From Endozoicomonas montiporae CL-33 (lineage in GTDB: Bacteria; Pseudomonadota; Gammaproteobacteria; Pseudomonadales; Endozoicomonadaceae), in NCBI RefSeq assembly GCF_001583435.1, contig NZ_CP013251.1:4291215-4355214 (forward strand): DNA of 64,000 bases. Direction: 5' to 3'. Both the position numbers and the translations under genes were made by a program. The notes under the pieces are model-generated. The model was given only the letters and a program-made list of their open reading frames with translations, was not told the DNA's origin and did not search any database. This document shows positions 1 through 8,094 of the stretch, one piece after another; positions within the stretch are counted from its first letter, which is position 1, and each line of letters begins with the position of its first letter.

Positions 1-1
1 A

Positions 2-133
2 AACAGTGACCTGACCAACCGCACCCGGGAAGTGCTTGCCAGAATGCTGGCCCTTCTGGAAGTACACTGGTTCGACACTGAACCCAAATATTTAGGTCCG
101 GTGATAGATATAGGAAATACACCCCCAACATAA
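2..133 (+). CDS. C-terminal fragment of an unrecognised protein
   Basis: An open frame enters from the left edge and runs 43 codons to a TAA at 131-133. It ends with a Trp/Phe-containing segment (EVHWFDTEPKYLGP) and a Pro-rich tail. Only the C-terminus is visible, so I cannot name the family. It is read in the same direction as the solute-binding protein that starts 24 bases later, which would allow one transcript. Codon use is like the neighbours. A short chance frame cannot be fully excluded. Confidence 0.5.
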   Translation, partial: NSDLTNRTREVLARMLALLEVHWFDTEPKYLGPVIDIGNTPPT

Positions 134-157
134 AAATCAGACAGGAAGCAGACAATA

Positions 158-910
158 ATGCATCGACTTTTCATCCTGATTATTGCTGTTTTCCTGAGTC
201 TATCCACCTTCTACAGACCCTATGCCGAAGAGAGTGTCCCCCGTCAGCGTGAAACATTAACCGTTGGTGTTTTCCCACAGGACTATCCGCCGCTTCACTG
301 GCATGATGCACGTAAAGGCATCATCGAAAAGCTGCTGGATAAAGTCAGTTCTGTTAGCCACTTTGACTTTGTTTTCTCCAAAGCTCCCTTTCATCGTCTG
401 ATCATGAAAGTGGAAAAAGGCAAGATTGATCTGGAGCCCTGGACATCGGAGGTCTGGCGCACCCGGGTCAAAGACAATGCTTATTTCACCTCACCTTACA
501 CTGAACATTGTGAAGTTCTGATTTTCCAGAAAGATAGGAGTTTCCCGGTTAAGCGTCCTTTTGATCTGGCAGGTAAACGACTGGGAGTCGTAAAAGGCTA
601 TGCATTTCAATCTTTCAGCAAACTGTTTGCCAAAAACGTTATCTATCGGGTTAATTCCAGCAATGAAGAACGTGTTCTCAACCTCCTGAGCCGTGGTAGA
701 ACGGATGCGGCTCTTATTGACGAGCTTATTGCTGACTACCTGCTCAAAACAACTTATTCACAGGCATTTGTAAAAAGCAGTACATTTGACTGCGTTCCAG
801 TGAGTTTTATGTTCCACAAAAGTAAGCTCAGACAGGGCGTAGAAATTAATAAGATTCTTCAGACACTGAAAAAAGAGGGCTTTATCGAACAATTGCTAAA
901 AGGCTATTAA
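158..910 (+). CDS. Periplasmic solute-binding protein, family 3 (SBP_bac_3 type)
   Basis: A 250-residue protein with an N-terminal signal peptide (hydrophobic residues 4-18, likely cleavage after the Tyr-Ala at 22-23). The fold pattern is that of type-3 extracellular solute-binding proteins: an opening beta strand (TLTVGVFPQDYPPLHW), a central LAGKRLGVVKGYA segment that starts the second lobe, and an RTDAALIDELIADYLL stretch. Such proteins bind amino acids or related small solutes for ABC importers, or act as stand-alone sensors. No permease or ATPase gene is adjacent, so the ligand and partner are unknown. The sequence ahead of the ATG contains an aggaag ribosome site. Confidence 0.75.
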   Translation: MHRLFILIIAVFLSLSTFYRPYAEESVPRQRETLTVGVFPQDYPPLHWHDARKGIIEKLLDKVSSVSHFDFVFSKAPFHRLIMKVEKGKIDLEPWTSEVWRTRVKDNAYFTSPYTEHCEVLIFQKDRSFPVKRPFDLAGKRLGVVKGYAFQSFSKLFAKNVIYRVNSSNEERVLNLLSRGRTDAALIDELIADYLLKTTYSQAFVKSSTFDCVPVSFMFHKSKLRQGVEINKILQTLKKEGFIEQLLKGY

Positions 911-917
911 GTAATTT

Positions 918-1625
918 TTACAACTCAAGATTAAGAAAGGAGGAATTTCTGACATACTTTCTGATTCTTTCCATGATCTTGGGCAACCACTTGTCCAAAC
1001 GTCGGGTTTCACGAATCAGCTCATCAGCCAGTCTGGGATTATTTAAGTCGTTAAAAACAAATCCCGCCAGAGTTGCCTCATTGAAACGTAGCTTCTTTAC
1101 TGCATTCTGAAAATCTGCCCGACGGGTAACACCCGCCATGACCATCATCACAGCACCGTCAACCATTCCACAAATGGACTCTGCAGGTATGTTGTTACGG
1201 TTTATGGCCCTGAGCGGGGAGGTGTCGAACACAACGACATCATAGCGCTCAAGCCAGTGCTCTATTAATTTATTCATTTTGCTTATATTACGAAACATCA
1301 GGACATCGGTATCACAGGGAGCAGGAAGAATATCAATTTCGGCTTCATCATCGTGCATGATGCAGGCATCGGCAGAGTCTGGATTCGGCACCCAGTCTGT
1401 ATGAAGGCGTCCGGACATATCGCCCAGCTCAGGATGAAACAGGTTAACTTCTACCAGCAAGGTGTGCTTACCATCGGCTTCAGCACGTTTGCTCAGAGCA
1501 TAGGCCATGGTACTGCACCCTTCACCGGGATTGGTCGAAGTAATAGCCAGAGTCCGCATACCACGTCCGATGGTATTGCTATATACCATTTCGACTTCAA
1601 TGTAGTTAATGGGTAGTTTGATCAT
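918..1625 (-). CDS. sypD: BY-kinase-like / CpsD-type ATPase of exopolysaccharide locus, degenerate P-loop (SypD-like)
   Basis: A 235-residue soluble protein of the CpsD/CapB/Wzc-C family, which couples ATP-dependent tyrosine phosphorylation to Wzx/Wzy polymer assembly. The family landmarks are visible: a P-loop region at about residues 28-40, an LLVEVNLFHP segment where Walker A' normally has Asp residues, and Walker B (VVVFDTSPL, about 130-138). The invariant P-loop lysine is replaced by Cys37 (GEGCST instead of GEGKST). Walker A' reads VEVN rather than the usual DxD, and the tail (RKYVRNSSFLNLEL) lacks a tyrosine cluster. It may therefore be a pseudokinase or regulatory ATPase. Its ATG overlaps the stop of the upstream export gene (TAATG), so translation is coupled. 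The name rests on synteny with syp. Confidence 0.75.
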   Translation of the reverse strand: MIKLPINYIEVEMVYSNTIGRGMRTLAITSTNPGEGCSTMAYALSKRAEADGKHTLLVEVNLFHPELGDMSGRLHTDWVPNPDSADACIMHDDEAEIDILPAPCDTDVLMFRNISKMNKLIEHWLERYDVVVFDTSPLRAINRNNIPAESICGMVDGAVMMVMAGVTRRADFQNAVKKLRFNEATLAGFVFNDLNNPRLADELIRETRRLDKWLPKIMERIRKYVRNSSFLNLEL

Positions 1626-4396
1626 TACTGCCAGACTCTAGCGCCTAACAACGTGAAAATAGACGTAAAGCCTAATGCATCTCTCACAATATCCATGAAG
1701 TAAGCCCACTTGGTATTCTTAACATCAGGTATAAAAATAGTGTCACCGGGTCTCAATACAGGCAGTCGTCCGTCAACAGGGTTTTTCATGTATTCTACAA
1801 GATCAAAGGTGTAAGCCTGATTGTTGTCGGAAGACGAGCTAACGATAATAATTTTCTCTATCAGAGCCGTACTGGTTGGGCCACCTGATTGCGCCAGAAT
1901 ATCCAGAATATTCATGTCCGAGGTAAAATCATATCGCCCGGTTGATTTGACGGAACCCAGAACACGAACCGTCTCATAACTCTTTTTCTGAACCCAGCTG
2001 CGATTACGGGAAGGTATAAATATACTGTCACCACTGGACACATGCGGCAGAAGTGTTTCGTCGCCAGTTTCAAAGTATTCAACCAGATTTAACCGGCTAA
2101 CCCTTGGTGCCAGACCATTTCGGTGAATAACCCTGATATTGGTCAGATCTGATTCTTCCGTGGGTCCCTGTGCAGCAGAAAGAATATCCAGTACATTCAT
2201 CTGATCAGTAAAAGCGTATCGTCCCGGAGAAACGACAGCACCCATTATGTAAATAGCCTGATCACTGGACAGCCTGACCCATTGGGACTTATTGTCGGAA
2301 GGGTCTTCAGGCAGTTCTGGAAATATAACCGTCACACCACCTTGCAGGCTTGGCAGTGAACTCCAGTTACCGCCACGATCAATAAAATGCTGAAGGTTAA
2401 ACACTCTGCTTATTGCCTTACCGTCATCGCCAGTGCTTACTATTTTTACATTCGCTATATCCGCTTTTTCCGTAGGCCCTCCTGAATGAGATAGCATATC
2501 CATAAAATTTATGCCCTCTGACCACAGATAGCGGCCAGGCTTTTTAATGGCTCCCATCATGCTTACAGAAGAGCTGGTTGGAATTTTCAACCATGAATCA
2601 TCTATGAGTGTACTTTTTTGAGGAATAAAAATTGCATCTCCGGGGTATATCTTCGGTACTTTTACATCAGAACCTTCTGCGTACTCCTGTAAATTGAAGC
2701 GCACAACATTACCATCAGCCCTGAGCACCCTGACCATACTGTTATCCGCATGACGATTCGGGCCTCCTGCGTTGGCAAGGACATCCAAAAAGCCAACTTT
2801 CTCACCGATTTCGAAAGAGCCGGGTTTTTGAACCTGGCCCATCACATAAACGATTCTTCCACCACCAGTGACCGCTTCAACCTGTATCGGTACATAGATC
2901 GTTGACCCTTCTTTAAGAACGGGTAACTGACCCGCATCACCATTATCAAGGTACCTTTTCAAGTTGAATAAAACAGGTTCACCATCCCCAATCAAACGGA
3001 TCTGTTCAACATTGGCATAGCGATTCACGCCTCCTGCACGAAGAATGGCATCGACAATGGTCATACCCTCAATATGAGCAAAACTGCCCGGTTTATAGAC
3101 CTGGCCAAAGACCTTTATTGCCGTTGCATCTTCAGTGGGGTCAAGCCCTGTTGAAGCGTCAGACGCCTCTCCATAAACATTACTTAAGTTAGGGGAGGAA
3201 GGCACAAAAATCGTATCAAGCGATTGCAATGGCGGAATAGCTGATGGATCACCGGAATCCAGATATTTTTTATAATTAAAGGGTATTGTTTCATCACCTC
3301 GCTGAATCTGCAGTTTATTGAGCTGTGCTCCATCCTTTAATCCGCCGGCAAGTTTGATTGCAGTCTGAACGTTGCCTGTGTCAGGCATGTCCACTTGCCC
3401 GGGCGTTTTAACAAAACCCAAAACCGTCACCAGCAAGCGTCGTTCTTTAGCGAGAACGGAGAGTTTATCCAAACCCAGATAGACACTCGACAGTGATTTA
3501 TAAATAGCTTTCTCGGCTTCTTCCAGAGTCATCCCGCCCAGAGATACCTGACCCACTTCAGGAAGCGTCACTGAGCCATCTCTGTCTATCAAAAAATCCT
3601 TATTAAAACCGTCTTCACCTGGCAGATTAATGGTAACAATATCACCAGGTTTAATGACATCACTTAAATGATCATTTGGGCTTTTCAGTGTTCTTTTACT
3701 GATCTTCTGGGTTTCAGACTTATTTTTCGGAGCTAATACGCTCCTTAACTGGTTAGCCATATCAACCTGGCTGCCTGACTTAGTAGATGTATTAGTGACT
3801 ACATGACTGAAATCAGGATCAATATTGTACTTAACTTTTTCTGGTTTATTTTTATTACTATTACTATTGCTATTACTGACTACAGTTTTCTTCTTGAGTG
3901 AAACAAGATAAATATCACCATCCATAACGGTGAGGTCTTTTAATGTTTCTTTGGTAAAATGTTTTTCTCTGTTCCCCCGAATAACTTTAATATCAGGTTC
4001 AAAGGATTTTCCATCATATAAAGCGTTAAAGTAATTTAACTGCCAGACAGGCGACAGTTTGGGTTGTACATAATTACCGGGTTCAAATATGTCGCCAAGA
4101 ACAGTAATATTGGCCAACTCATCTTCCGCGTAGCTGATAACTGAACTGACAGGGTGCTTATCTCCTATACCAGTTTTAACCATAAATAACAGAGAAGCCA
4201 ATTCAACACCAGAAAGGTCTATTAACTTATCGTCGAGTGTAAGCCCGCCGTTTTCATCAACTGCCCTTATTGGAAAGAGTGGAATATTCTGATCATTAAA
4301 CACGACAATCATACTTCCTGGCTTCACTACTCTTGCAAAAGCAGAATCCACCAAGAGCATCAAGAGAATAAAACTAGTCAGCAAGATGGACTTCAT
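1625..4396 (-). CDS. sypC: Large outer-membrane polysaccharide export protein with multiple SLBB domains (Wza/SypC-like)
   Basis: A 923-residue exported protein with a signal peptide (residues 1-21, ending SAFA). A Poly_export domain lies at about 245-310 (IKPGDIVTINLPGEDGF, then a DGSVTLPEVGQV turn). Repeated SLBB units follow, each opening with a hydrophobic-Gly-x-V/I-x-x-PG type motif: VTVLGFVKTPGQV, IKVFGQVYKPGSF, VYVMGQVQKPGSF, VSMMGAIKKPGRY, IYIMGAVVSPGRY and VRVLGSVKSTGRY. A seventh related motif (ITVLGDIFEPGNY) sits before the Poly_export domain. The C-terminus has a short amphipathic segment (FMDIVRDALGF) like the Wza membrane helix. Typical Wza proteins have two or three SLBB units and about 380 residues, so this is a much elongated periplasmic conduit. 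The start overlaps the lipoprotein gene. Confidence 0.85.
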   Translation of the reverse strand: MKSILLTSFILLMLLVDSAFARVVKPGSMIVVFNDQNIPLFPIRAVDENGGLTLDDKLIDLSGVELASLLFMVKTGIGDKHPVSSVISYAEDELANITVLGDIFEPGNYVQPKLSPVWQLNYFNALYDGKSFEPDIKVIRGNREKHFTKETLKDLTVMDGDIYLVSLKKKTVVSNSNSNSNKNKPEKVKYNIDPDFSHVVTNTSTKSGSQVDMANQLRSVLAPKNKSETQKISKRTLKSPNDHLSDVIKPGDIVTINLPGEDGFNKDFLIDRDGSVTLPEVGQVSLGGMTLEEAEKAIYKSLSSVYLGLDKLSVLAKERRLLVTVLGFVKTPGQVDMPDTGNVQTAIKLAGGLKDGAQLNKLQIQRGDETIPFNYKKYLDSGDPSAIPPLQSLDTIFVPSSPNLSNVYGEASDASTGLDPTEDATAIKVFGQVYKPGSFAHIEGMTIVDAILRAGGVNRYANVEQIRLIGDGEPVLFNLKRYLDNGDAGQLPVLKEGSTIYVPIQVEAVTGGGRIVYVMGQVQKPGSFEIGEKVGFLDVLANAGGPNRHADNSMVRVLRADGNVVRFNLQEYAEGSDVKVPKIYPGDAIFIPQKSTLIDDSWLKIPTSSSVSMMGAIKKPGRYLWSEGINFMDMLSHSGGPTEKADIANVKIVSTGDDGKAISRVFNLQHFIDRGGNWSSLPSLQGGVTVIFPELPEDPSDNKSQWVRLSSDQAIYIMGAVVSPGRYAFTDQMNVLDILSAAQGPTEESDLTNIRVIHRNGLAPRVSRLNLVEYFETGDETLLPHVSSGDSIFIPSRNRSWVQKKSYETVRVLGSVKSTGRYDFTSDMNILDILAQSGGPTSTALIEKIIIVSSSSDNNQAYTFDLVEYMKNPVDGRLPVLRPGDTIFIPDVKNTKWAYFMDIVRDALGFTSIFTLLGARVWQ

Positions 4397-5222
4397 TATT
4401 CTCCTCCTGCTTGAGCTTTATTATTCTTAAATTTCTATGCAAATCCTTAATCAGGGCCCGACGATCAGGTTTCATTGAAGCTACCTCAAACCACATACCG
4501 TCTTCACTGACTTTTTTCTGACCCGGTTTGACATAATGAACAACAACCTGATTCTTTCTGGCTCCATGGTTAGAAAAATATAAGACAATCTCGTCCACCT
4601 GCTCTGAGAACATGCTGGCATAGATGTTAATACTCAGCTGATTAAAATCATTGAGGGAGTTAGCCGCAAGTTTAAGCCTTCTTTGAAAATCTTCTGCCAG
4701 CTTGCCTTCATCCGTCACTTGATTACAGTTACAGTTCAACAAGTCACTTAATCTATCCAGATATTGATGTACGATATCTTTGCTTTTATTTTCGGCTTTG
4801 TATTTAAAGCTTGTCAGACACTCGCTTCCTTCCACCAGACCTATCATTAACTCGGCAATGTAATCCAGCTGATCCATCAGCTCTACTGTACTGAATTCAG
4901 CTCCAAGATAAAGTCTGTTTTCAAGTTCTCTACTGGCTACTGACAACATTCTTTTCGCCCTGTTCATCTGCCCGGGCAAACAGTAATCCGCTCCATTATC
5001 TTCTAGTATTTCCAAACGCGCCATCGCTATATTTACAACACTTTTTATATATTGTTTGTCCTCTTCTTCCTCAATATTTTCCATAGCGTCAGGCCAGCTA
5101 TCACAGCCTGCCAGAAACACAAACAGAAAAACCATCCCGATACGCCTGATATAGGAATAGTTTTTATTGAGTACAACTTTCTCAAAAAATAATTTAATGA
5201 TTCGACATATAGTCATCAACAT
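4374..5222 (-). CDS. Putative lipoprotein of the exopolysaccharide operon, unknown function
   Basis: A 282-residue frame with a lipobox-like VFLAGC near residue 40, so the mature lipoprotein would start at that Cys (CDSWPDAMENIEEEEDK). The signal segment is unusually long if the first ATG is used. No better-placed start with basic residues is obvious, so the true start is uncertain. The mature part is rich in charged helices, with a Cys-Asn repeat (LLNCNCNQ) in the middle. No domain was recognised. It overlaps the STAS gene by 29 bases upstream and the SLBB export gene by 23 bases downstream, which strongly suggests one operon and a role in polymer export or its control. Confidence 0.7.
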   Translation of the reverse strand: MLMTICRIIKLFFEKVVLNKNYSYIRRIGMVFLFVFLAGCDSWPDAMENIEEEEDKQYIKSVVNIAMARLEILEDNGADYCLPGQMNRAKRMLSVASRELENRLYLGAEFSTVELMDQLDYIAELMIGLVEGSECLTSFKYKAENKSKDIVHQYLDRLSDLLNCNCNQVTDEGKLAEDFQRRLKLAANSLNDFNQLSINIYASMFSEQVDEIVLYFSNHGARKNQVVVHYVKPGQKKVSEDGMWFEVASMKPDRRALIKDLHRNLRIIKLKQEENNEVHLAD

Positions 5223-5553
5223 TATTGTACTGTTTAATTGTCTGATTGATTCTCAACATACTCAGCAATTCATTGGGCTTGCCCGTCACACCCAACAAAG
5301 CCAACTGCCTGTTTTCAATTTTAAGGCGTTTATAAAGAAAAACTAACGCTCCAATTCCTGAAGAGTCCAATTCTTTCACCGAGCTCATATCAACCAGTAC
5401 ATCACCCGCACAATCTCTAATGAGGCGATCGAAATGAGCCCTGACATCATTCACGGTGTCAGCATTAAACTGACTGTTCAAAGCGATAATATCGCAGGAC
5501 TGAGCACTCCAAGTTGCGTAATCCATTACCTTCAACTCCTTTTTATTTGACAC
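5194..5553 (-). CDS. sypA: STAS-domain regulator (anti-sigma antagonist fold), SypA-like
   Basis: A 119-residue single STAS domain. It has the conserved loop before the central helix (ELDSSGIGAL, residues 61-70), which contains the phosphorylatable serine of SpoIIAA/RsbV-type proteins, here Ser64 or Ser65. STAS proteins switch partners according to phosphorylation by an RsbW-type kinase and a PP2C phosphatase. In Vibrio fischeri SypA, the first product of the syp locus, this controls polysaccharide-dependent biofilm formation. Here it is likewise the first gene of the leftward arm. No RsbW- or SypE-like kinase/phosphatase is present in the window. The ribosome site ggag precedes the ATG on the minus strand (aaaaaggagttgaagg). 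Confidence 0.85.
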   Translation of the reverse strand: MSNKKELKVMDYATWSAQSCDIIALNSQFNADTVNDVRAHFDRLIRDCAGDVLVDMSSVKELDSSGIGALVFLYKRLKIENRQLALLGVTGKPNELLSMLRINQTIKQYNNVDDYMSNH

Positions 5554-5884
5554 AGCTATTCAAATACATCTTCATACCACTGAATAGATGATGAACTAAC
5601 GCATCTTTTAATAAGACTATTTTCCAGATTAGACAATCAGACCAACTTAATCATCTTGTCATATATCAATTAGCAATACTCATAAGTTTAAAAATAGTGA
5701 TTGCCAATCAAAACTGGGTTTTGCCAAAATATCCACTACTTTTTTTCATTAAGTCGTTTTCCAGTTTCATTAGACAATTAACAAGCCTTCAAAAGATTAT
5801 TTACAGCCTTATAAAAATTCCATTTTTTTATTAACGAGCAACTATGAATCTCTCTATAGTTAAAGTCACGATGATTGAGGAATT
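5554..5884. promoter_or_regulatory. Divergent AT-rich control region between the two exopolysaccharide arms
   Basis: About 330 bases with no supported gene separate the leftward sypA-like operon from the rightward arm. The stretch is markedly AT-rich and contains two direct copies of TTGCCAA, at 5701-5707 and 5721-5727, exactly 20 bases apart (two helical turns), which suits binding by a dimeric or cooperative regulator. I could not find a clean sigma-54 promoter (GG-N10-GC). Which regulator binds is unknown; a syp-type response regulator is not encoded in this window. Confidence 0.4.
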
Positions 5885-6010
5885 ATGAACAGCCGAATCA
5901 CAAGATTCTTCTCGTTAATAACCCGAATCAAAACATTCCTATTAGCCAGACAGCATTCATCGACGTATTTCTGTAGGGATTTTTTTGAATGGATGGCATT
6001 ACAGAAGTAA
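5885..6010 (+). CDS. Possible 41-residue small protein or leader peptide upstream of the GGDEF/EAL gene
   Basis: An ATG at 5885 opens 41 codons and ends with TAA at 6008-6010, six bases before the ATG of the c-di-GMP gene. A gagg ribosome site lies five bases ahead (attgaggaattATG). The peptide is basic at its N-terminus (MNSRITRFFSLITRIKTF) with an aromatic, cysteine-containing tail. No homologue is known to me. Spacing suggests translational coupling with the downstream gene. It may be a real small gene, a leader, or a chance frame. Confidence 0.35.
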   Translation: MNSRITRFFSLITRIKTFLLARQHSSTYFCRDFFEWMALQK

Positions 6011-6016
6011 GACTGT

Positions 6017-8068
6017 ATGGATACTGAACAGGGCTTTATCCTGAAACAGAAACTCTCAATAAAGCTGCTGAAAGTTGTGCTTCTGGCCGCATTCTGTCTG
6101 GGTTTTTTACTCAGCCTGATTCAGATATTCATTGATGCCAGACAGTCCAGCATCGCCATTGATTCTGAAGCCCAGCAAATGCTCGCAATGATTCGAGAAC
6201 CCTCCTTAAGGGCTGCATACCGGATTGAGCCCCAGATGGGTGAAGAAATTCTGACAGGTTTACTTGAACACAAGTCGGTTCATATTGCAGCTATTAAAAT
6301 CCCGGATGAACCCGAGCTCGCAGTCGTAGAAAGACCCCTGTCAACTTCCCGATACCGACAGTTTTCTGATTATATCTTTGAACCTATTCGTATCTATCGG
6401 GTCAGTCTGGATAACAAACCTCCTGAAAGCACTCATTACGGGGAGCTGCTGCTGGCAATAGACACTGCCTATTACGGACGGGAATTTATCCAGCGATCCT
6501 TTGTTGTCATGCTTTCAGGACTTATACACTCAATGGCAATGGCACTATTGCTGTACATGATTTACACACTGCTTTTGACCAAGCCACTAAACCGACTGAT
6601 TCGAAATCTGGCAAAAATTAACCCTGACCACCCTGGTAAACACAAACTCCCAATGCCCAGAGGACACAGACAGAATGAACTGGGTCTCTGGGTTCGCACT
6701 GCCAACCAGCTGCTCGACTCCATCGAAAGAAACTTTCATCTTCGCCAGATAGCCGAAGAGCAAATCATGCGTCTGTCTCAATATGATTACCTGACACGCC
6801 TGCCTAACCGCCGAACCCTGCAAAAGTACTTACAGGACCTGATCAAAGAGGTTGGGGAAAGCCAACAAAAGCTTGCCATTCTCTGTCTTGGCCTGGATGA
6901 CTTTAAGTCTTTGAACGCACAGTTTAACTTTAATGCTGCAGAACACATTCTGGTCAAAATCTCCGACCGTCTCAGAAACCGGATTGGCAACAGAGCTTAC
7001 ATTGGCCGTCTGGGAGAAGATCAGTTTGCTATCGTCCTTTCATCCATAGAGCAACCCTATGAAGCAGCTGAAATGGCCCAAGAACTGTTGAAACAACTGG
7101 CCAGGCCTTTCGAAATCAATGGCGAACCCATCACCATCAGCGCCACGGTCGGAATAACACTGTTTCCGGATGATGGACAGGATGTCGATAACCTGCTGCA
7201 ACAATCCGAGTTCGCCATGATCATGGCGAAATCCCGCAACAAAAACCGTTATCAGTTTTATATTGCCACCATTGATACCGAAATTCGCCAGCGCAAGAAA
7301 CTGGAAATGGATTTGCATATGGCTCTGGAGCAGAGTGAACTGAGCTTGCGATTTCAACCTCAGGTAAACCTTAACTCATCCAGAATCATCGGCGTAGAAA
7401 CACTGCTACGATGGAACCATCCGGACAAAGGCAACATTTCACCTGATACCTTTATTCCAATAGCCGAAAACAGTCTGGATATTATTCCCATCGGTGACTG
7501 GGTGCTGGAGTCGGCCTGTAGCTATCTGAGCGCCTGGCGGCAGTCCGGATTTGATGATTTGCGAATGGCCGTCAATTTGTCCGCCGTTCAGCTTCAGGAT
7601 AAAAGCATTGTAGAAAGGGTTGAAGGTCTGCTGAGCAAATACCAGATCCCTGCCGATAAGCTGGAGCTTGAAGTCACCGAAACCTCCATTATGGAAGACA
7701 TCGAGGTTTCATGTGCCCAGCTGAACCGCCTTAAGGAAGTCGGTGTCATACTGGCACTGGATGACTTTGGAACAGGCTATTCATCATTAAGCTATCTGAA
7801 ACGCTTCCCGTTCGACAAGATCAAAATCGACAAATCCTTCGTTGATGGTCTCCCGGACAGCAAAGAAAATACCGTGATCGTCGAAGCAATCATTCAGCTC
7901 GGCAAAAGCTTTGGTCTTGAAGTCATTGCAGAAGGGGTAGAAACCATGGCGCAGGAAAAACATCTACGCCATGCCGGATGTCTGGAAGGTCAGGGGTACT
8001 TCTACGGTAAACCCGTGCTTGACGATGAATTTCTTGATGTGCTGAAAAACTGGGACAGGGACCAATAA
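6017..8068 (+). CDS. Membrane-bound GGDEF/EAL protein, probable c-di-GMP phosphodiesterase
   Basis: A 683-residue inner-membrane signalling protein. Transmembrane segments lie at about residues 17-40 and 162-188, enclosing a periplasmic sensor of about 120 residues. A HAMP-like linker follows, then a GGDEF domain (about 255-415) and an EAL domain (about 435-680). The diguanylate cyclase signature is degenerate (GEDQF at 333-337 instead of GGDEF), so synthesis is unlikely. The EAL domain keeps ETLLRW (the ExLxR form), DDFGTGYSS, KIDKSFV and AEGVET, so c-di-GMP hydrolysis is likely. It heads the rightward exopolysaccharide arm, in the place where the V. fischeri syp locus has its two-component regulators. 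This suggests polymer synthesis is tied to c-di-GMP. Confidence 0.85.
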   Translation: MDTEQGFILKQKLSIKLLKVVLLAAFCLGFLLSLIQIFIDARQSSIAIDSEAQQMLAMIREPSLRAAYRIEPQMGEEILTGLLEHKSVHIAAIKIPDEPELAVVERPLSTSRYRQFSDYIFEPIRIYRVSLDNKPPESTHYGELLLAIDTAYYGREFIQRSFVVMLSGLIHSMAMALLLYMIYTLLLTKPLNRLIRNLAKINPDHPGKHKLPMPRGHRQNELGLWVRTANQLLDSIERNFHLRQIAEEQIMRLSQYDYLTRLPNRRTLQKYLQDLIKEVGESQQKLAILCLGLDDFKSLNAQFNFNAAEHILVKISDRLRNRIGNRAYIGRLGEDQFAIVLSSIEQPYEAAEMAQELLKQLARPFEINGEPITISATVGITLFPDDGQDVDNLLQQSEFAMIMAKSRNKNRYQFYIATIDTEIRQRKKLEMDLHMALEQSELSLRFQPQVNLNSSRIIGVETLLRWNHPDKGNISPDTFIPIAENSLDIIPIGDWVLESACSYLSAWRQSGFDDLRMAVNLSAVQLQDKSIVERVEGLLSKYQIPADKLELEVTETSIMEDIEVSCAQLNRLKEVGVILALDDFGTGYSSLSYLKRFPFDKIKIDKSFVDGLPDSKENTVIVEAIIQLGKSFGLEVIAEGVETMAQEKHLRHAGCLEGQGYFYGKPVLDDEFLDVLKNWDRDQ

Positions 8069-8094
8069 ACGCAACAGAGCATGGAACGGATGTT

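Noticed and set aside
5554..5884. A sigma-54 promoter like those of the V. fischeri syp operons.
   Set aside because: No GG-N10-GC pair of good quality on either strand.
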